Numbered from the stretch's first letter, positions 8,987-18,534 are shown. The stretch: 64,000 bases of DNA from an uncultured Latescibacterota bacterium (GCA_951813615.1 OX638377.1:2356001-2420000), one strand, 5' to 3'. Numbers and translations: made by a program. The notes: a model not told the origin generated them from the sequence alone.

Positions 8987-9340
8987 GTGGCCTCCCCTCA
9001 ACGAATTAGCCGCGTGCGCGGGCAGTTGCTGCGCGAACTGACCGACATCGTAGGGCGGATGAAGGATCCGAGGCTACAATTCGTCCAAATCGTCGATGTG
9101 GAACTCTCCGTCGATATGAGCTATGCCACGATCTTTGTCAGCACGCTCGGCAATGCAGACGACAAAAAGCAAATACTCCAAGGAATGCACCGGGGTTTGG
9201 GTTTTATGCGCCGAGAAATCGCCCAGCGCATGCGCTTGCGCTACGCACCGCAGTTGCGGGTCGCATACGACGATACCACTGAGCGCGCCGCGCGCGTTAC
9301 GGCTCTGATTGATAGTCTCGGTGGAGCGCAGCATGACTGA
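8987..9340 (+). CDS. rbfA: 30S ribosome-binding factor RbfA
   Basis: RbfA binds the 30S subunit near the 5' helix of 16S rRNA during late maturation. The short KH-like protein shows the conserved RISRVRGQLLRELTDIV near the N-terminus, MKDPRL, and the C-terminal LRVAYDDT motif. It starts at GTG 8987, six bases after DUF503, and its end overlaps truB. Operon order infB-DUF503-rbfA-truB is canonical. Confidence 0.95.
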   Translation: MASPQRISRVRGQLLRELTDIVGRMKDPRLQFVQIVDVELSVDMSYATIFVSTLGNADDKKQILQGMHRGLGFMRREIAQRMRLRYAPQLRVAYDDTTERAARVTALIDSLGGAQHD

Positions 9341-10229
9341 TCCAGCTTTGACCGGGGTTTTGGTTATCGACAAAGCCAAAGGCCCCACTTCCCACGACGT
9401 AATCGCCTCGCTACGGCGCCTATTGCAGTTGCGGCGCATTGGTCACTGCGGCACGCTCGACCCTTTAGCCAGCGGCGTCTTGGTTGTTTGCTTGGGGCGC
9501 TATACCCGGCTCAATCGATGGCTCAGTGGCGCGGATAAAGAATACGAGGCCGAGATTCGTCTGGGGGCTGTAAGTGACACGGGCGATGCCGAAGGCCCGA
9601 TCCACTACCAAGCGGACTGCTCGCCTCCCGACGACGACAGCGTCGCGCAAGCCCTGCGCAATTTTACGGGAGCCATAGACCAAGTGCCGCCAGCCCATTC
9701 CGCAGTAAAAGTGGCGGGAGTGCGCTCGTATAAGCGGGCGCGTCGCGGGGACGAGGTCGTCCTCAAATCACGCCGTGTGCACATCCACGCTATGGAGCTT
9801 CTCAGCTACGATTTTCCCAGACTAAAGGTGAGAATCTATTGCTCAGCAGGAACGTATATCCGCTCGTTGGCCGCCGATTTGGGGCACGCCTTGGGAACGG
9901 GTGCCTATTTGGCGGAATTGCGTCGGCTGCGCGCCGGGGGGCTCGGGCTGGACAAAGCCCTGACGCTGGACCAGGTAGCCAGCCTCAGTAGCGCGGGCCA
10001 AATTGAAAAGGCCCTCGTCCATCCGCGGCAGGCACTGAGTGAGTTGGAAGCCGTTGAACTGAACGAAGGCAAGCTAATTGATTTTGTCCATGGAAAGGCG
10101 ATCGAGCATCCAGTTGGTACGGGGCCGCGCGAAGTCTGCGCGGTTTTTGACGCGGCGGAAACCTTGTTTGGCCTCGCCCGGTGGGAAAAGGGGGCATTGC
10201 GACCCCTGTGCGTTTTGCGCCAACCTTAG
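9333..10229 (+). CDS. truB: tRNA pseudouridine(55) synthase TruB
   Basis: TruB makes pseudouridine 55 in the tRNA T loop. The catalytic block HCGTLDPLASGVLVV contains the nucleophilic Asp; upstream GVLVIDKAKGPTSHDV is the family's N-terminal signature, and AGTYIRSLAADLG is also visible. I chose ATG 9333, which lies in the rbfA 3' end eight bases before its stop and behind GGTGGAG; an upstream GTG at 9309 would add eight unlikely residues. A C-terminal PUA-like region ends the protein. The riboflavin kinase gene begins with the very next base. Confidence 0.96.
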   Translation: MTDPALTGVLVIDKAKGPTSHDVIASLRRLLQLRRIGHCGTLDPLASGVLVVCLGRYTRLNRWLSGADKEYEAEIRLGAVSDTGDAEGPIHYQADCSPPDDDSVAQALRNFTGAIDQVPPAHSAVKVAGVRSYKRARRGDEVVLKSRRVHIHAMELLSYDFPRLKVRIYCSAGTYIRSLAADLGHALGTGAYLAELRRLRAGGLGLDKALTLDQVASLSSAGQIEKALVHPRQALSELEAVELNEGKLIDFVHGKAIEHPVGTGPREVCAVFDAAETLFGLARWEKGALRPLCVLRQP

Positions 10230-10649
10230 ATGGAGTGCGCTGGCGTTCATTTTTCCGGCCGCGTCACGAGAGGCCAAGGACGCGGCAGAACACTGGGGTT
10301 TCCCACGGCGAATTTGTTGCCCCAGGGCGATAAGCCTTTGCCGCAGGGGGTATTTGCCGCTGAGGTCCAATACCCAGGCAGTCGGGTTTTGCCGGCCGTG
10401 GCCCATATCGGCCCTCGGCCCACATTCGCCGAAACAGCGCTAGTTATCGAGTTGCATATACTCGATTTTACCGGCGACCTCTATGGACAAAATCTACAGG
10501 TCGCCCTCGTAAAAAAGTTGCGCGACCAACGCGCATTTGCTCGTCCAGACGAACTGGTAGGACAAATTCGCAGAGACATTCACCAAGCACGTGCGCTGTT
10601 CGCCTCCAGTGCTGAAGGCGGAGAGTGCGGCGCGAAATACGGAGGTTGA
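10230..10649 (+). CDS. Stand-alone riboflavin kinase (RibF C-terminal half only)
   Basis: This converts riboflavin plus ATP to FMN. The 139 residues match only the kinase domain of bifunctional RibF: SGRVTRGQGRGRTLGFPTANL, LPQGVFAAEV, IGPRPTF and HILDFTGDLYGQ, with the helical end QIRRDIHQAR. The FAD-synthetase half that normally precedes it is absent; its place is occupied by truB, whose stop touches this ATG. It lies in the usual truB-ribF-rpsO slot. FAD would have to be made by an enzyme encoded elsewhere. It looks intact rather than decayed. Confidence 0.88.
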   Translation: MECAGVHFSGRVTRGQGRGRTLGFPTANLLPQGDKPLPQGVFAAEVQYPGSRVLPAVAHIGPRPTFAETALVIELHILDFTGDLYGQNLQVALVKKLRDQRAFARPDELVGQIRRDIHQARALFASSAEGGECGAKYGG

Positions 10650-10651
10650 AG

Positions 10652-10918
10652 GTGTCAATAACAACCGAACGCAAGAAGGAACTGATCGAGAAATTTGGCC
10701 AAGAGGCTGGCCCTGGATCTGCCCCGGCGCAGATTGCCATTCTCAGCGAGCGCATCCAGAACCTGACCGAACATCTCAAAGACCAGCAAAAGGACTTTGC
10801 CACTCGGCGGGGGTTACTCGTACTCATCGGCAAAAGGAGGAGATTGCAGACCTATTACCAAAAGAAAGACCCGCAGGCGTACGCGGCATTGATTCGCGAA
10901 CTCGGATTGCGCCGCTAG
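10652..10918 (+). CDS. rpsO: 30S ribosomal protein S15
   Basis: S15 binds 16S rRNA early in assembly. The 88 residues show the family signature (TERKKELIEKFG, ILSERIQNLTEHL, RRGLLVLIGKRRRLQTYY, ALIRELGLRR). The start is GTG 10652, six bases behind GGAGG (10641-10645); an upstream GTG at 10625 would only add residues foreign to S15. It begins two bases after the riboflavin kinase stop and is followed by pnp, the classic rpsO-pnp pair. Confidence 0.96.
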   Translation: MSITTERKKELIEKFGQEAGPGSAPAQIAILSERIQNLTEHLKDQQKDFATRRGLLVLIGKRRRLQTYYQKKDPQAYAALIRELGLRR

Positions 10919-10926
10919 CTCGCACT

Positions 10927-10956
10927 GCGCCACTCGCCGCAGTAGTCCGCTGGCGC
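10927..10956 (+). other. Possible hairpin in the rpsO-pnp spacer
   Basis: GCGCCA (10927-10932) can pair with TGGCGC (10951-10956), with further weak pairing around it. In E. coli the rpsO-pnp spacer holds an RNase III hairpin that controls pnp. The stem here is short, so this is a modest suggestion. Confidence 0.35.
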
Positions 10957-11008
10957 GGGTGCTGCACAGAATTCAAAACCTCAAAGGAAAGAGTAAAAGA
11001 TATATCTA

Positions 11009-13078
11009 ATGACTAAACTCGAACATGAAATAGGTGGGCGGAATCTGTCGATCGAAACGGGCAGAATCGCCAAGCAAGCCAACGGGGCTGTGTGGATGCA
11101 ATACGGGGATACCGTAGTGTTGGTCACGGCCTGCCGGACCAATACCCCAGAGGATCGGGGCTTTTTGCCCTTGATCGTAGATTACCGGGAAAAGGCCTAC
11201 GCTGGTGGCAAGATACCGGGCAACATCTTCAAGCGCGAAGGGCGTCCTTCTGAAAAGGAGACCCTGAGTGCCCGGTTAATCGATCACCCCATTCGGCCGA
11301 TGTTTCCCAAGAAGTTTCCCTATGAGATCCAAGTCTATGTTACGGTGCTGTCGTACGATGGCGAAAACGACGCTGATGTCTTGGGTTTAATCGGGGCCTC
11401 GGCGGCCCTGAGCATCTCTGACATTCCCTTTGCTGGCCCCATGGGAGCCGTGCGGGTCGGGCGCATCAACGGCGAGTTCGTCGCCAATCCGACCCTGACC
11501 GAACTAGATGATTCCGATCTCGAAATCATGGTTTGCGGCACGGCCGATTCCATCGTCAGCGTCGAAGGAGGTGCCCACGAGATTGCCGAGCAAGATCTGG
11601 TAGATGCGTTGGCCTTTGGCCACGAGCGCATTGCCGAATTGGTCAAGCTGCAGGAGCAACTCGTGGCCGAAGTCGGCAAGGAGAAGCTTGTCATCGAGAG
11701 CGAGGAAGTCGATCCCGAACTGGGCCAAGCTGTTGCCGAGTTGGCGCAAGAGCGGATTGCAGAGGCCAACAGAAGCTCGCTCAAAGAAGAACGGCAAGAG
11801 CGCATCGACGCGATTAACACCGATGTCTTGGCGAGCTTGGCCGAGCGCTTCCCAGATTCTGAAAAGCTAATCAAGGATGAGCTAGAGACGCTGCTCAAAG
11901 CCGACATGCGCACCATGATCCTCAAGGAGAAGCGGCGCATCGACGGCCGCGCACTCGACGCGGTGCGCGATGTCACCTGCGAGAATACTGTGCTGCCGCG
12001 CACACACGGCTCAGCGCTGTTTACTCGCGGGCAGACGCAAGCGCTCTGCGTAGCGACATTGGGCACCAAGCTCGACGAGCGCATGGCCGACGACCTACAG
12101 GGCAAGCGGTTTAAGTCCTATTACTTGGATTACAACTTTCCGCCGTACTCGGTCGGCGAAGTGCGCTTTGAGCGCGGTCCGGGACGGCGGGATATCGGCC
12201 ATGGGCACTTGGCCGAGCGCGCGCTAGAGCCGGTCATCCCATCGGTCGAGTCCTTTCCCTACACGATTCGGTTGGTGTCTGACATTACCGAGTCGAGCAG
12301 CTCCAGTTCCATGGCCACGGTATGTGGCTGCTCTCTTGCCTTGATGGACGCCGGAATTCCCGTTAAGACCTCGGTGTGCGGCACGGGCGTGGGCTTGGTC
12401 AAGGAAGGGGACCAGTACGAGCTGCTGACCGACATCCGCGACGCCGAAGACTTTCTCGGCGACATGGACCTCAAGGTCGCTGGCACCAAGGACGGGATTA
12501 CAGCGATCCAGATGGATATAAAGATCCAGGGCTTGCAGTTGCAGATTTTTAAGGAGGCCCTCGACCGCGCCAAGGAAGGCCGGGACAAGGTGTTAGCCAT
12601 TATGGATGAAAGCCTGAGCGAGGCGCGGCCCGAGCTTTCGCGTTGGGCACCGCGCATTGAGTTTGTCAAGATCGACCAGAGCAAAATCGGCGCGGTCATC
12701 GGCCCAGGCGGCAAAACCATCCGCGAAATCGAAAAAACCGGTGCCACGGTCAATGTCGACGAAGACGGCACGATTACCATTGCCTCGGTTGAAGCTGGCC
12801 CAGCCGAAGAAGCGCGGCGCATGATTGAAGGAATCACGGCCGACGCCGAGGTGGGCAAGGAGTACGACGGGGTGGTCAAGCGAGTCATGCCCTTTGGGGC
12901 CTTCGTCGAGATTCTGCCCGGCAAGGAGGGCCTGTTGCACATCTCCGAGCTGGCACATCGGCGCGTGGACAAGGTCGAAGACGTCGTTGGGCAAGGGGAC
13001 AAAATCGCCGTCAAGGTCCTCGAAATCGATACTGGCGGCAAGATGCGGCTCAGCCACAAGGCTTTGCTAAAGAAGTAG
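11009..13078 (+). CDS. pnp: Polyribonucleotide nucleotidyltransferase (PNPase)
   Basis: PNPase degrades RNA 3'-5' by phosphorolysis. Two RNase PH cores are separated by an alpha-helical linker (about 210-310); the second core shows RTHGSALFTRGQTQALC and SDITESSSSSSMATVC. Near the C-terminus come a KH domain (IGAVIGPGGKTIREI) and an S1 domain (VVKRVMPFGAFVEILPGKEGLLHISEL, quoted in part: FGAFVEILPGKEGLLH). At 689 residues it is full length. A strong terminator follows. Confidence 0.97.
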   Translation: MTKLEHEIGGRNLSIETGRIAKQANGAVWMQYGDTVVLVTACRTNTPEDRGFLPLIVDYREKAYAGGKIPGNIFKREGRPSEKETLSARLIDHPIRPMFPKKFPYEIQVYVTVLSYDGENDADVLGLIGASAALSISDIPFAGPMGAVRVGRINGEFVANPTLTELDDSDLEIMVCGTADSIVSVEGGAHEIAEQDLVDALAFGHERIAELVKLQEQLVAEVGKEKLVIESEEVDPELGQAVAELAQERIAEANRSSLKEERQERIDAINTDVLASLAERFPDSEKLIKDELETLLKADMRTMILKEKRRIDGRALDAVRDVTCENTVLPRTHGSALFTRGQTQALCVATLGTKLDERMADDLQGKRFKSYYLDYNFPPYSVGEVRFERGPGRRDIGHGHLAERALEPVIPSVESFPYTIRLVSDITESSSSSSMATVCGCSLALMDAGIPVKTSVCGTGVGLVKEGDQYELLTDIRDAEDFLGDMDLKVAGTKDGITAIQMDIKIQGLQLQIFKEALDRAKEGRDKVLAIMDESLSEARPELSRWAPRIEFVKIDQSKIGAVIGPGGKTIREIEKTGATVNVDEDGTITIASVEAGPAEEARRMIEGITADAEVGKEYDGVVKRVMPFGAFVEILPGKEGLLHISELAHRRVDKVEDVVGQGDKIAVKVLEIDTGGKMRLSHKALLKK

Positions 13079-13100
13079 ATGAGGTCTTGGGCCACAGGAA

Positions 13101-13137
13101 GAGAAGGCTATCGAGGCTATCTCGATAGTCTTTTCTT
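13101..13137 (+). terminator. Rho-independent terminator after pnp
   Basis: CTATCGAG (13108-13115) pairs perfectly with CTCGATAG (13121-13128), loop GCTAT; the stem extends outward through GAGAAGG against TCTTTTC with G-U pairs, so the T-rich tract lies partly in the stem. It separates the long rimP-pnp unit from asnS. Confidence 0.85.
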
Positions 13138-13142
13138 ATTAT

Positions 13143-14453
13143 ATGGTGATGGATAAGCAAATGGAGTCGATTCAGGTAGCTGATATCGGTCGCTATGAAG
13201 GCCAAGAAGTAGTGTTGCGCGGTTGGTTGTACAACAAGCGCTCGAGTGGCAAGCTACATTTTCTACAACTGCGCGACGGTAGTGGTGTGGTACAATGCGT
13301 TGTTTTTAAAGGGGATGTCAAAGCCGCACTGTTCGAACAGTGCGATCACTTGCCGCAAGAATCTTCGCTCGTAATCCGCGGCCAAGTGCGGCGGGAGGAA
13401 CGCGCACCTATCGGCTATGAGGTGGGGGTCAGCGATCTCGAAGTCGTGCAGGAGGCCGAGCCTTATCCCATCACGCCCAAGGAACACGGAGTGTCCTTTC
13501 TCCTCGACCACCGTCATTTGTGGCTGCGGTCCATGCGGCCCGGGGCCATTCTCAAGATCCGCAGCGAAATCGGCAAGGCCTGCCGCGATTTCATGGAAGA
13601 GCGCAGCTTTGTCCTCGTGGATGCACCGATTTTTACGCCCGCGGCCTGTGAGGGGACCTCGACCCTGTTTGAGACCGAGTATTTCGACGACACAGCTTAT
13701 TTGACCCAGAGTGGTCAGCTCTATATGGAAGCGGCCGCTATGGCCTTGGGCAAGGTCTATTGTTTTGGCCCGACATTCCGCGCTGAAAAGTCCAAGACTC
13801 GCCGACACCTGACCGAGTTCTGGATGATTGAGCCGGAGATGGCGTATTGCGATTTGGAAGGTGCCATGGCCTTGGCCGAGGGCATGGTCTTGTACGTGCT
13901 CGACCGCGTGCTCGATCGTCGCCGCGAAGAGCTAAAGCTCCTAGAGCGAGATACCACCAAGCTGGAACGGGTCAGTCGGCCCTTTCCGCGCCTGACTTAC
14001 GATGCGGCCGTCGAGCGCTTGGCAGCCCTCGGTAGCGACATCGAATGGGGGAGTGATCTGGGCGGGGACGACGAAACCCTCATCGCCTCTGAGTTCGAGT
14101 CGCCGGTTTTCGTCCACCGCTATCCCAGTGCAGTTAAAGCATTCTACATGAAGGAAGATGCCCAAGACCGCCGCTTGGCCCTGTGCATGGACCTGCTGGC
14201 ACCCGAAGGGTATGGGGAAATCATCGGGGGTGGGCAACGCGAAGACGACCTTGCTGTTTTGCAGCACAAAATTTCCACGCATCAATTACCCGAAGAAGCC
14301 TTTAGCTGGTATCTCGACTTGCGACGCTACGGCTCGGTTGAACACGCTGGCTTCGGCATGGGAATCGAGCGGGTGGTCGCTTGGTTGTGCGGCGTCAAGC
14401 ACGTGCGCGAGACCATTCCCTTTCCGCGCATGATGCAGCGCCTTTATCCATAA
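13143..14453 (+). CDS. asnS: Asparaginyl-tRNA synthetase
   Basis: Class IIb synthetase that charges tRNA-Asn. An N-terminal OB-fold anticodon-binding domain ([21 protein letters not shown]) precedes the catalytic core. Motif 2 region [21 protein letters not shown] and the C-terminal motif 3 [10 protein letters not shown] are visible. The sequence [12 protein letters not shown] and the absence of the AspRS insertion domain favour AsnRS over AspRS. A second ATG six bases in could be the start. leuS follows after 19 bp and is probably cotranscribed. Confidence 0.93.
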   Translation: MVMDKQMESIQVADIGRYEGQEVVLRGWLYNKRSSGKLHFLQLRDGSGVVQCVVFKGDVKAALFEQCDHLPQESSLVIRGQVRREERAPIGYEVGVSDLEVVQEAEPYPITPKEHGVSFLLDHRHLWLRSMRPGAILKIRSEIGKACRDFMEERSFVLVDAPIFTPAACEGTSTLFETEYFDDTAYLTQSGQLYMEAAAMALGKVYCFGPTFRAEKSKTRRHLTEFWMIEPEMAYCDLEGAMALAEGMVLYVLDRVLDRRREELKLLERDTTKLERVSRPFPRLTYDAAVERLAALGSDIEWGSDLGGDDETLIASEFESPVFVHRYPSAVKAFYMKEDAQDRRLALCMDLLAPEGYGEIIGGGQREDDLAVLQHKISTHQLPEEAFSWYLDLRRYGSVEHAGFGMGIERVVAWLCGVKHVRETIPFPRMMQRLYP

Positions 14454-14472
14454 ATGTCTTATAAGGATAATT

Positions 14473-17367
14473 ATGTCAACTAAAATAAAAAAAGGCCAAT
14501 ACAACTTCCAAACCATCGAAACCAAATGGCGATCTCACTGGGAGCAGGAAAAGACCTATCAAACGCTGGGACCGGGAGATCCTGGTTTCAAGGACAGTAA
14601 ACCTAAGTGCTACATCCTCGATATGTTTCCCTATCCAAGCGGTGCCGGGCTACACATCGGCCATCCCAAAGGGTATATCGCTAGCGACATCTACAGCCGC
14701 TACAAAAGGATGCAGGGATTTAACGTCCTACATCCAATGGGTTTCGATAGTTTCGGCTTGCCAGCCGAGCAATACGCGATCGAACACAACATCCATCCAG
14801 CAACCGTTACCGAGCAGAACATCGATGCGATGCGCAGCCAATTGCAGTTCCTCGGACTGTCGTTTGACTGGGCCCGCGAAGTGGTCACGTCGCGGGCGTC
14901 GTACTACCGTTGGACCCAGTGGATTTTCGCCCAGCTCTTCAACAGTTATTTCGACGAAGACGAGGTCTGGGAAGACGGCAATGGACGCGAAATAAAGGGA
15001 CGGGCCAAGCCCATCGCCGACTTAGAGGCCCGATTTGCCGCTGGCAGGGCATTGTCGGCAGAAGATCGCCAAGTTCTTAGCACCGATGCGGATTGGTCTG
15101 CACTAACTGCGGCCGAGCGCCAAGCCGTGCTGAACAACTACCGGCTGGCATACCAGCAGGAGGCCGTTGTCAACTGGTGTCCTGGTTTAGGCACTGTGTT
15201 GGCCAACGAGGAGGTGACCAATGACGGCCGTAGCGAGCGGGGCGATTTTCCCGTATATCGCAAAGCATTTCGGCAGTGGGCGATGCGCATAACAGCCTAC
15301 GCTGAGCGGCTCTTAGAGGACTTGGATTTCGAACTGGAAGACCGCAACGGCGAACCCTTCCGGCTCGATTGGCCAGAAGCCATCAAGCGGATGCAGCGCA
15401 ATTGGATTGGTCGGAGCAAGGGGGCTAAAGTGTGCTTCGATGTCCTCAACCCGAAAAATGATGAAGTCGTCAAGCAGTTGCCTGTGTTTACCACCCGGCC
15501 CGACACGCTCTTTGGGGCGACCTTTATGGTCCTTGCCCCTCAGCATCCGCTGGTGGACCCCACCGCAGAATCCTACTTGGTGCCCACTGCTTGGCCGGAT
15601 GAGACGCCCGAGCAGTGGAAGGGAGGAGGGGAGCCGATCCGGGAAGCCATAGCCCAGTACATAGCTGAGACTGCTGTCTCTACTGCGGATGAAACCAAGG
15701 AAAAAACGGGCATCTTTTCCGGCATCTACGCCCGCAATCCAGTCAATGGACAAAAAATCCCCATTTTTGTTGCCGACTACGTCAGCATGGACTACGGCGC
15801 GGGAGCGATTATGGCCGTACCGGCCCATGACGAACGCGATTTTGCCTTCGCCACTGCCTATAACTTGGACATTGTGAGGGTAGTTACTGGAGAGGAAGGG
15901 GTTTTTGAAGAGTGGGATGCAGGGGAGGGGACTGCTATCAATTCGCCTCCAGTGCTGAAGGCCAATGGCGGTGATAATCCATACGCCATCACTGGGTTGG
16001 CAACAGCCGAGGCCAAAGCCCAGATCGTCGACGCACTCACGGCCCAAGGGAGGGGTCAAGATGCGGTAAACTACAAACTGCGTGACTGGACCTTTGCCCG
16101 GCAGCGCTATTGGGGCGAACCCTTTCCACTGGCCACGCATCCCGATGGCTATTCCGTTGCAGTAACGCCCCCAGTGGTGCTGCCGGACCTAGAGGACTTC
16201 AGGCCGGAAACCTCTGACGATCCTGCCCGGCCCGTTTCGCCGCCTTTGCACCGGGCCGGAGCGGAGTGGACGACGGTGGAAATCGACGGGGTGGCTTGCC
16301 AGCGCGAACTCAACGTCATGCCCCAATGGGCCGGTTCTTGCTGGTACTACCTTCGCTTTATCGATCCGCACAATGAAGAAGCTTTCTGCGACCCGGCCAA
16401 GGAAGGCTACTTCATGCCCGTTGACCTCTACATCGGCGGCGCTGAACACGCCGTGTTGCACTTGCTCTACGCCCGATTTTGGCACAAGGCCCTCTACGAC
16501 TTAGGCCATGTATCCACGCCCGAGCCGTTTAAGAAGCTGTTCAACCAAGGCATGATGACCGCGGATGCCTTTCAGGATGATCGCGGTGTGTATGTCGACA
16601 TTCGCGAGGTCGAGTTCCGCGATGGGGAGCCCGTTGAGAGAGGGACGGGGAAGACGCTGCACCGGTCTTCCGGCAAGATGGGCAAACGCTATAAAAACGG
16701 GTTGCCGCCCGAAGAAGTCGGCGAGGAATTTGGTGTGGATACCCTGCGGCTATACGAAATGTACATGGGGCCGCTCGAAGCGAGTGCGCCGTGGAGTATG
16801 GAAGGGATCCGGGGCATGCAGCGCTTCTTACAGCGCGTTTGGCGCAACTTTGTCGATTCGGATCGACGCGTGAAGATAGGAGAGAGCGCTGCGTTGGCGT
16901 CGGACTTGGAAAGAAAGCTGCACCAAACCATCCAAAAGGTAACCGAGGACATAGAGGGGCTGCGGTTTAATACAGCCATTGCCGCCTTGATCGAGCTAAA
17001 CAATCAGTTGGTATCCTCAGACGAAGTGCCGCAGGCCGTTGCCAAACCCTTCTTGATCCTACTCGCGCCTTTTGCTCCGCATATTGCCGAGGAGCTATGG
17101 GAAATGGCGGGCTTTGGGAAGGGAGACCTCAGTCGCCAGAGCTGGCCTGAATGGGATGCAGCCAAGGCCGCCGAGGACATGATCGTAGTACCGATCCAGG
17201 TCAACGGCAAAATGCGCGGACAACTCGAAGTGCCGGTTCGCACTGGCGAGGAAGAGATCAAGTCCTTAGTGCTCGACATGGAGAGCGTCCAGAAATACGT
17301 GGCCGATGAGACCGCGATAAAGCGATTTATATGGGTGCCGGATAAAATTGTTAATATCGTGGTATAG
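14473..17367 (+). CDS. leuS: Leucyl-tRNA synthetase
   Basis: Class I synthetase that charges tRNA-Leu and edits misactivated residues. The HIGH motif is HIGHPKGY near residue 61; the CP1 editing domain includes TTRPDTLFGATFMVLAP and the block MAVPAHDERDFAFA; the KMSKS element is the variant KMGKRYKN near 735. At 964 residues it is about 100 longer than E. coli LeuRS, partly from an insertion around residues 165-220 that ends just before NWCPGLGTVLANEEV. Start ATG sits behind AAGGA. It closes the + strand block; the next gene is convergent. Confidence 0.96.
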   Translation: MSTKIKKGQYNFQTIETKWRSHWEQEKTYQTLGPGDPGFKDSKPKCYILDMFPYPSGAGLHIGHPKGYIASDIYSRYKRMQGFNVLHPMGFDSFGLPAEQYAIEHNIHPATVTEQNIDAMRSQLQFLGLSFDWAREVVTSRASYYRWTQWIFAQLFNSYFDEDEVWEDGNGREIKGRAKPIADLEARFAAGRALSAEDRQVLSTDADWSALTAAERQAVLNNYRLAYQQEAVVNWCPGLGTVLANEEVTNDGRSERGDFPVYRKAFRQWAMRITAYAERLLEDLDFELEDRNGEPFRLDWPEAIKRMQRNWIGRSKGAKVCFDVLNPKNDEVVKQLPVFTTRPDTLFGATFMVLAPQHPLVDPTAESYLVPTAWPDETPEQWKGGGEPIREAIAQYIAETAVSTADETKEKTGIFSGIYARNPVNGQKIPIFVADYVSMDYGAGAIMAVPAHDERDFAFATAYNLDIVRVVTGEEGVFEEWDAGEGTAINSPPVLKANGGDNPYAITGLATAEAKAQIVDALTAQGRGQDAVNYKLRDWTFARQRYWGEPFPLATHPDGYSVAVTPPVVLPDLEDFRPETSDDPARPVSPPLHRAGAEWTTVEIDGVACQRELNVMPQWAGSCWYYLRFIDPHNEEAFCDPAKEGYFMPVDLYIGGAEHAVLHLLYARFWHKALYDLGHVSTPEPFKKLFNQGMMTADAFQDDRGVYVDIREVEFRDGEPVERGTGKTLHRSSGKMGKRYKNGLPPEEVGEEFGVDTLRLYEMYMGPLEASAPWSMEGIRGMQRFLQRVWRNFVDSDRRVKIGESAALASDLERKLHQTIQKVTEDIEGLRFNTAIAALIELNNQLVSSDEVPQAVAKPFLILLAPFAPHIAEELWEMAGFGKGDLSRQSWPEWDAAKAAEDMIVVPIQVNGKMRGQLEVPVRTGEEEIKSLVLDMESVQKYVADETAIKRFIWVPDKIVNIVV

Positions 17368-17400
17368 GAGTGTAGTTGTTTATCTGAGAACAATACAAAT

Positions 17401-17425
17401 GTCTTATAAAATATAATATGTAAAC
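17401..17425 (+). repeat. AT-rich 25-bp repeat, copy 1
   Basis: A 25-bp unit whose core is ATATAATATGTAAA. It lies between the convergent ends of leuS and xer. Copy 2 (20906-20930, other strand) differs at 2 of 25 positions. It is too AT-rich to be a coding remnant and is followed by an A-rich stretch. Confidence 0.6.
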
Positions 17426-17443
17426 AAAATAAACAAAAAATCA

Positions 17444-18445
17444 TCAACTACCAATATTGATATAATCAGACGCATTATCGAGCAGCTTTTCGCGGTTTTC
17501 GTAGTATCGCATAGTCGTCTTTAGATCTTTGTGACGCAAATGGGCTTGCACCTGCTGCGGTTTGGCTCCGCCTTCAATTGCTAGGGTGCAGCACGTGTGG
17601 CGAAACATGTGCGCGGTGACGCTTTGGGGGAGGCCAGCGCGCAGGGCGTACTTCTTGACGATGTGATTCACCGATTGGTCGGTCAGCGGCTGGCCGCGAG
17701 ACTGGTTGCGCGACAGGCTGATGAAAACCTTGCCGGTCGCCGGTAAACCCGCCGCCTGTAATTGTTCTTTATATAATTCGAGATGATGTAGGACAATGCT
17801 TTGCAGTTTGATCTCCTGCGCCACGCCCGATTTAGTCTCGGGCAGGTGCAGGATGTGAAAGACGCCCTCCAAGGATATATCTTCCCAAGCGATGCCCGCT
17901 ACTTCGGAGCGGCGCAGTCCGCCGAACGTAAGCAAATGAAATATGGCCGCATCGCGCGTGCGGACTAAATCGTCTTTTTCTTCAGTAATGGCTTGCTGGA
18001 TCTTGTTCAGCACCTGATTGGAAAGCGCTTTGCCAGCCAGCGTTTCATCGACCTTGTAGCCGCGTACCAACGTAGAGTCGGCGGGGTTTTTCTCGATGTG
18101 GCCTAGGGCGACCAACATCTTGAACAACGACTTCAGGCTGGACAATTTTCTGTTGATGCTGCTGCGCTTGTAGCCTTCGCTGGCGAGTTGATTTCTAAAG
18201 GCGACCACGTGCTCAAAGGTGATTGACTGCAAGACGACGAGCGACACTTCATTTAGTTCCAGGCCGATGGATGCAAAGAAATGCTGGAGATCGGCGTAAT
18301 AGGCACGCCGCGTGCGCTCGCTGAGTTGGCCGCTGAGAAATTGTTCCAAAGGGTCGTCCGATACCAACGCCGGTGTTGGCGTCAGCTTGCGGACGACTGG
18401 ATTGAGTGTTGTGGCCGCAGGATTGCGGTCGGGCTGCTCGCTCAT
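17444..18445 (-). CDS. XerC/XerD-type tyrosine recombinase
   Basis: A site-specific tyrosine recombinase, probably the chromosome-dimer resolvase. An N-terminal SAM-like DNA-binding domain (about 31-125: DPLEQFLSGQLSERTRRAY) precedes the catalytic domain. Catalytic residues line up as R178 (GGLRRSE), K205 (TKSG), H279 and R282 (HMFRH), H305 (LRHKD) and Y314. The protein is 333 residues, slightly longer than E. coli XerC/D because of an N-terminal extension. Only one Xer gene is visible, and a dif-like palindrome lies about 100 bp upstream of it. It is last in a - strand run and faces leuS. Confidence 0.9.
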   Translation of the reverse strand: MSEQPDRNPAATTLNPVVRKLTPTPALVSDDPLEQFLSGQLSERTRRAYYADLQHFFASIGLELNEVSLVVLQSITFEHVVAFRNQLASEGYKRSSINRKLSSLKSLFKMLVALGHIEKNPADSTLVRGYKVDETLAGKALSNQVLNKIQQAITEEKDDLVRTRDAAIFHLLTFGGLRRSEVAGIAWEDISLEGVFHILHLPETKSGVAQEIKLQSIVLHHLELYKEQLQAAGLPATGKVFISLSRNQSRGQPLTDQSVNHIVKKYALRAGLPQSVTAHMFRHTCCTLAIEGGAKPQQVQAHLRHKDLKTTMRYYENREKLLDNASDYINIGS

Positions 18446-18491
18446 AAAAATGCTCGCTGGGCTTCAATTGGTGTCTAATGTCCAAATATAG

Positions 18492-18534
18492 CGAACATCG
18501 AGGGATTTTGCCGCCGCGTTTAATGCGATGTTCG
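18492..18534. promoter_or_regulatory. Inverted repeat upstream of xer
   Basis: CGAACATCG (18492-18500) and CGATGTTCG (18526-18534) are perfect 9-bp inverted arms separated by 25 bp. They lie in the 5' region of xer, overlapping where its promoter would be (a TATATT-like box reads toward xer at the inner edge). It could be an operator or an accessory site for the recombinase. Confidence 0.4.

Noticed and set aside
10230..10649. Pseudogene of ribF
   Set aside because: All kinase motifs are intact and no remnant of the first half is present in any frame.
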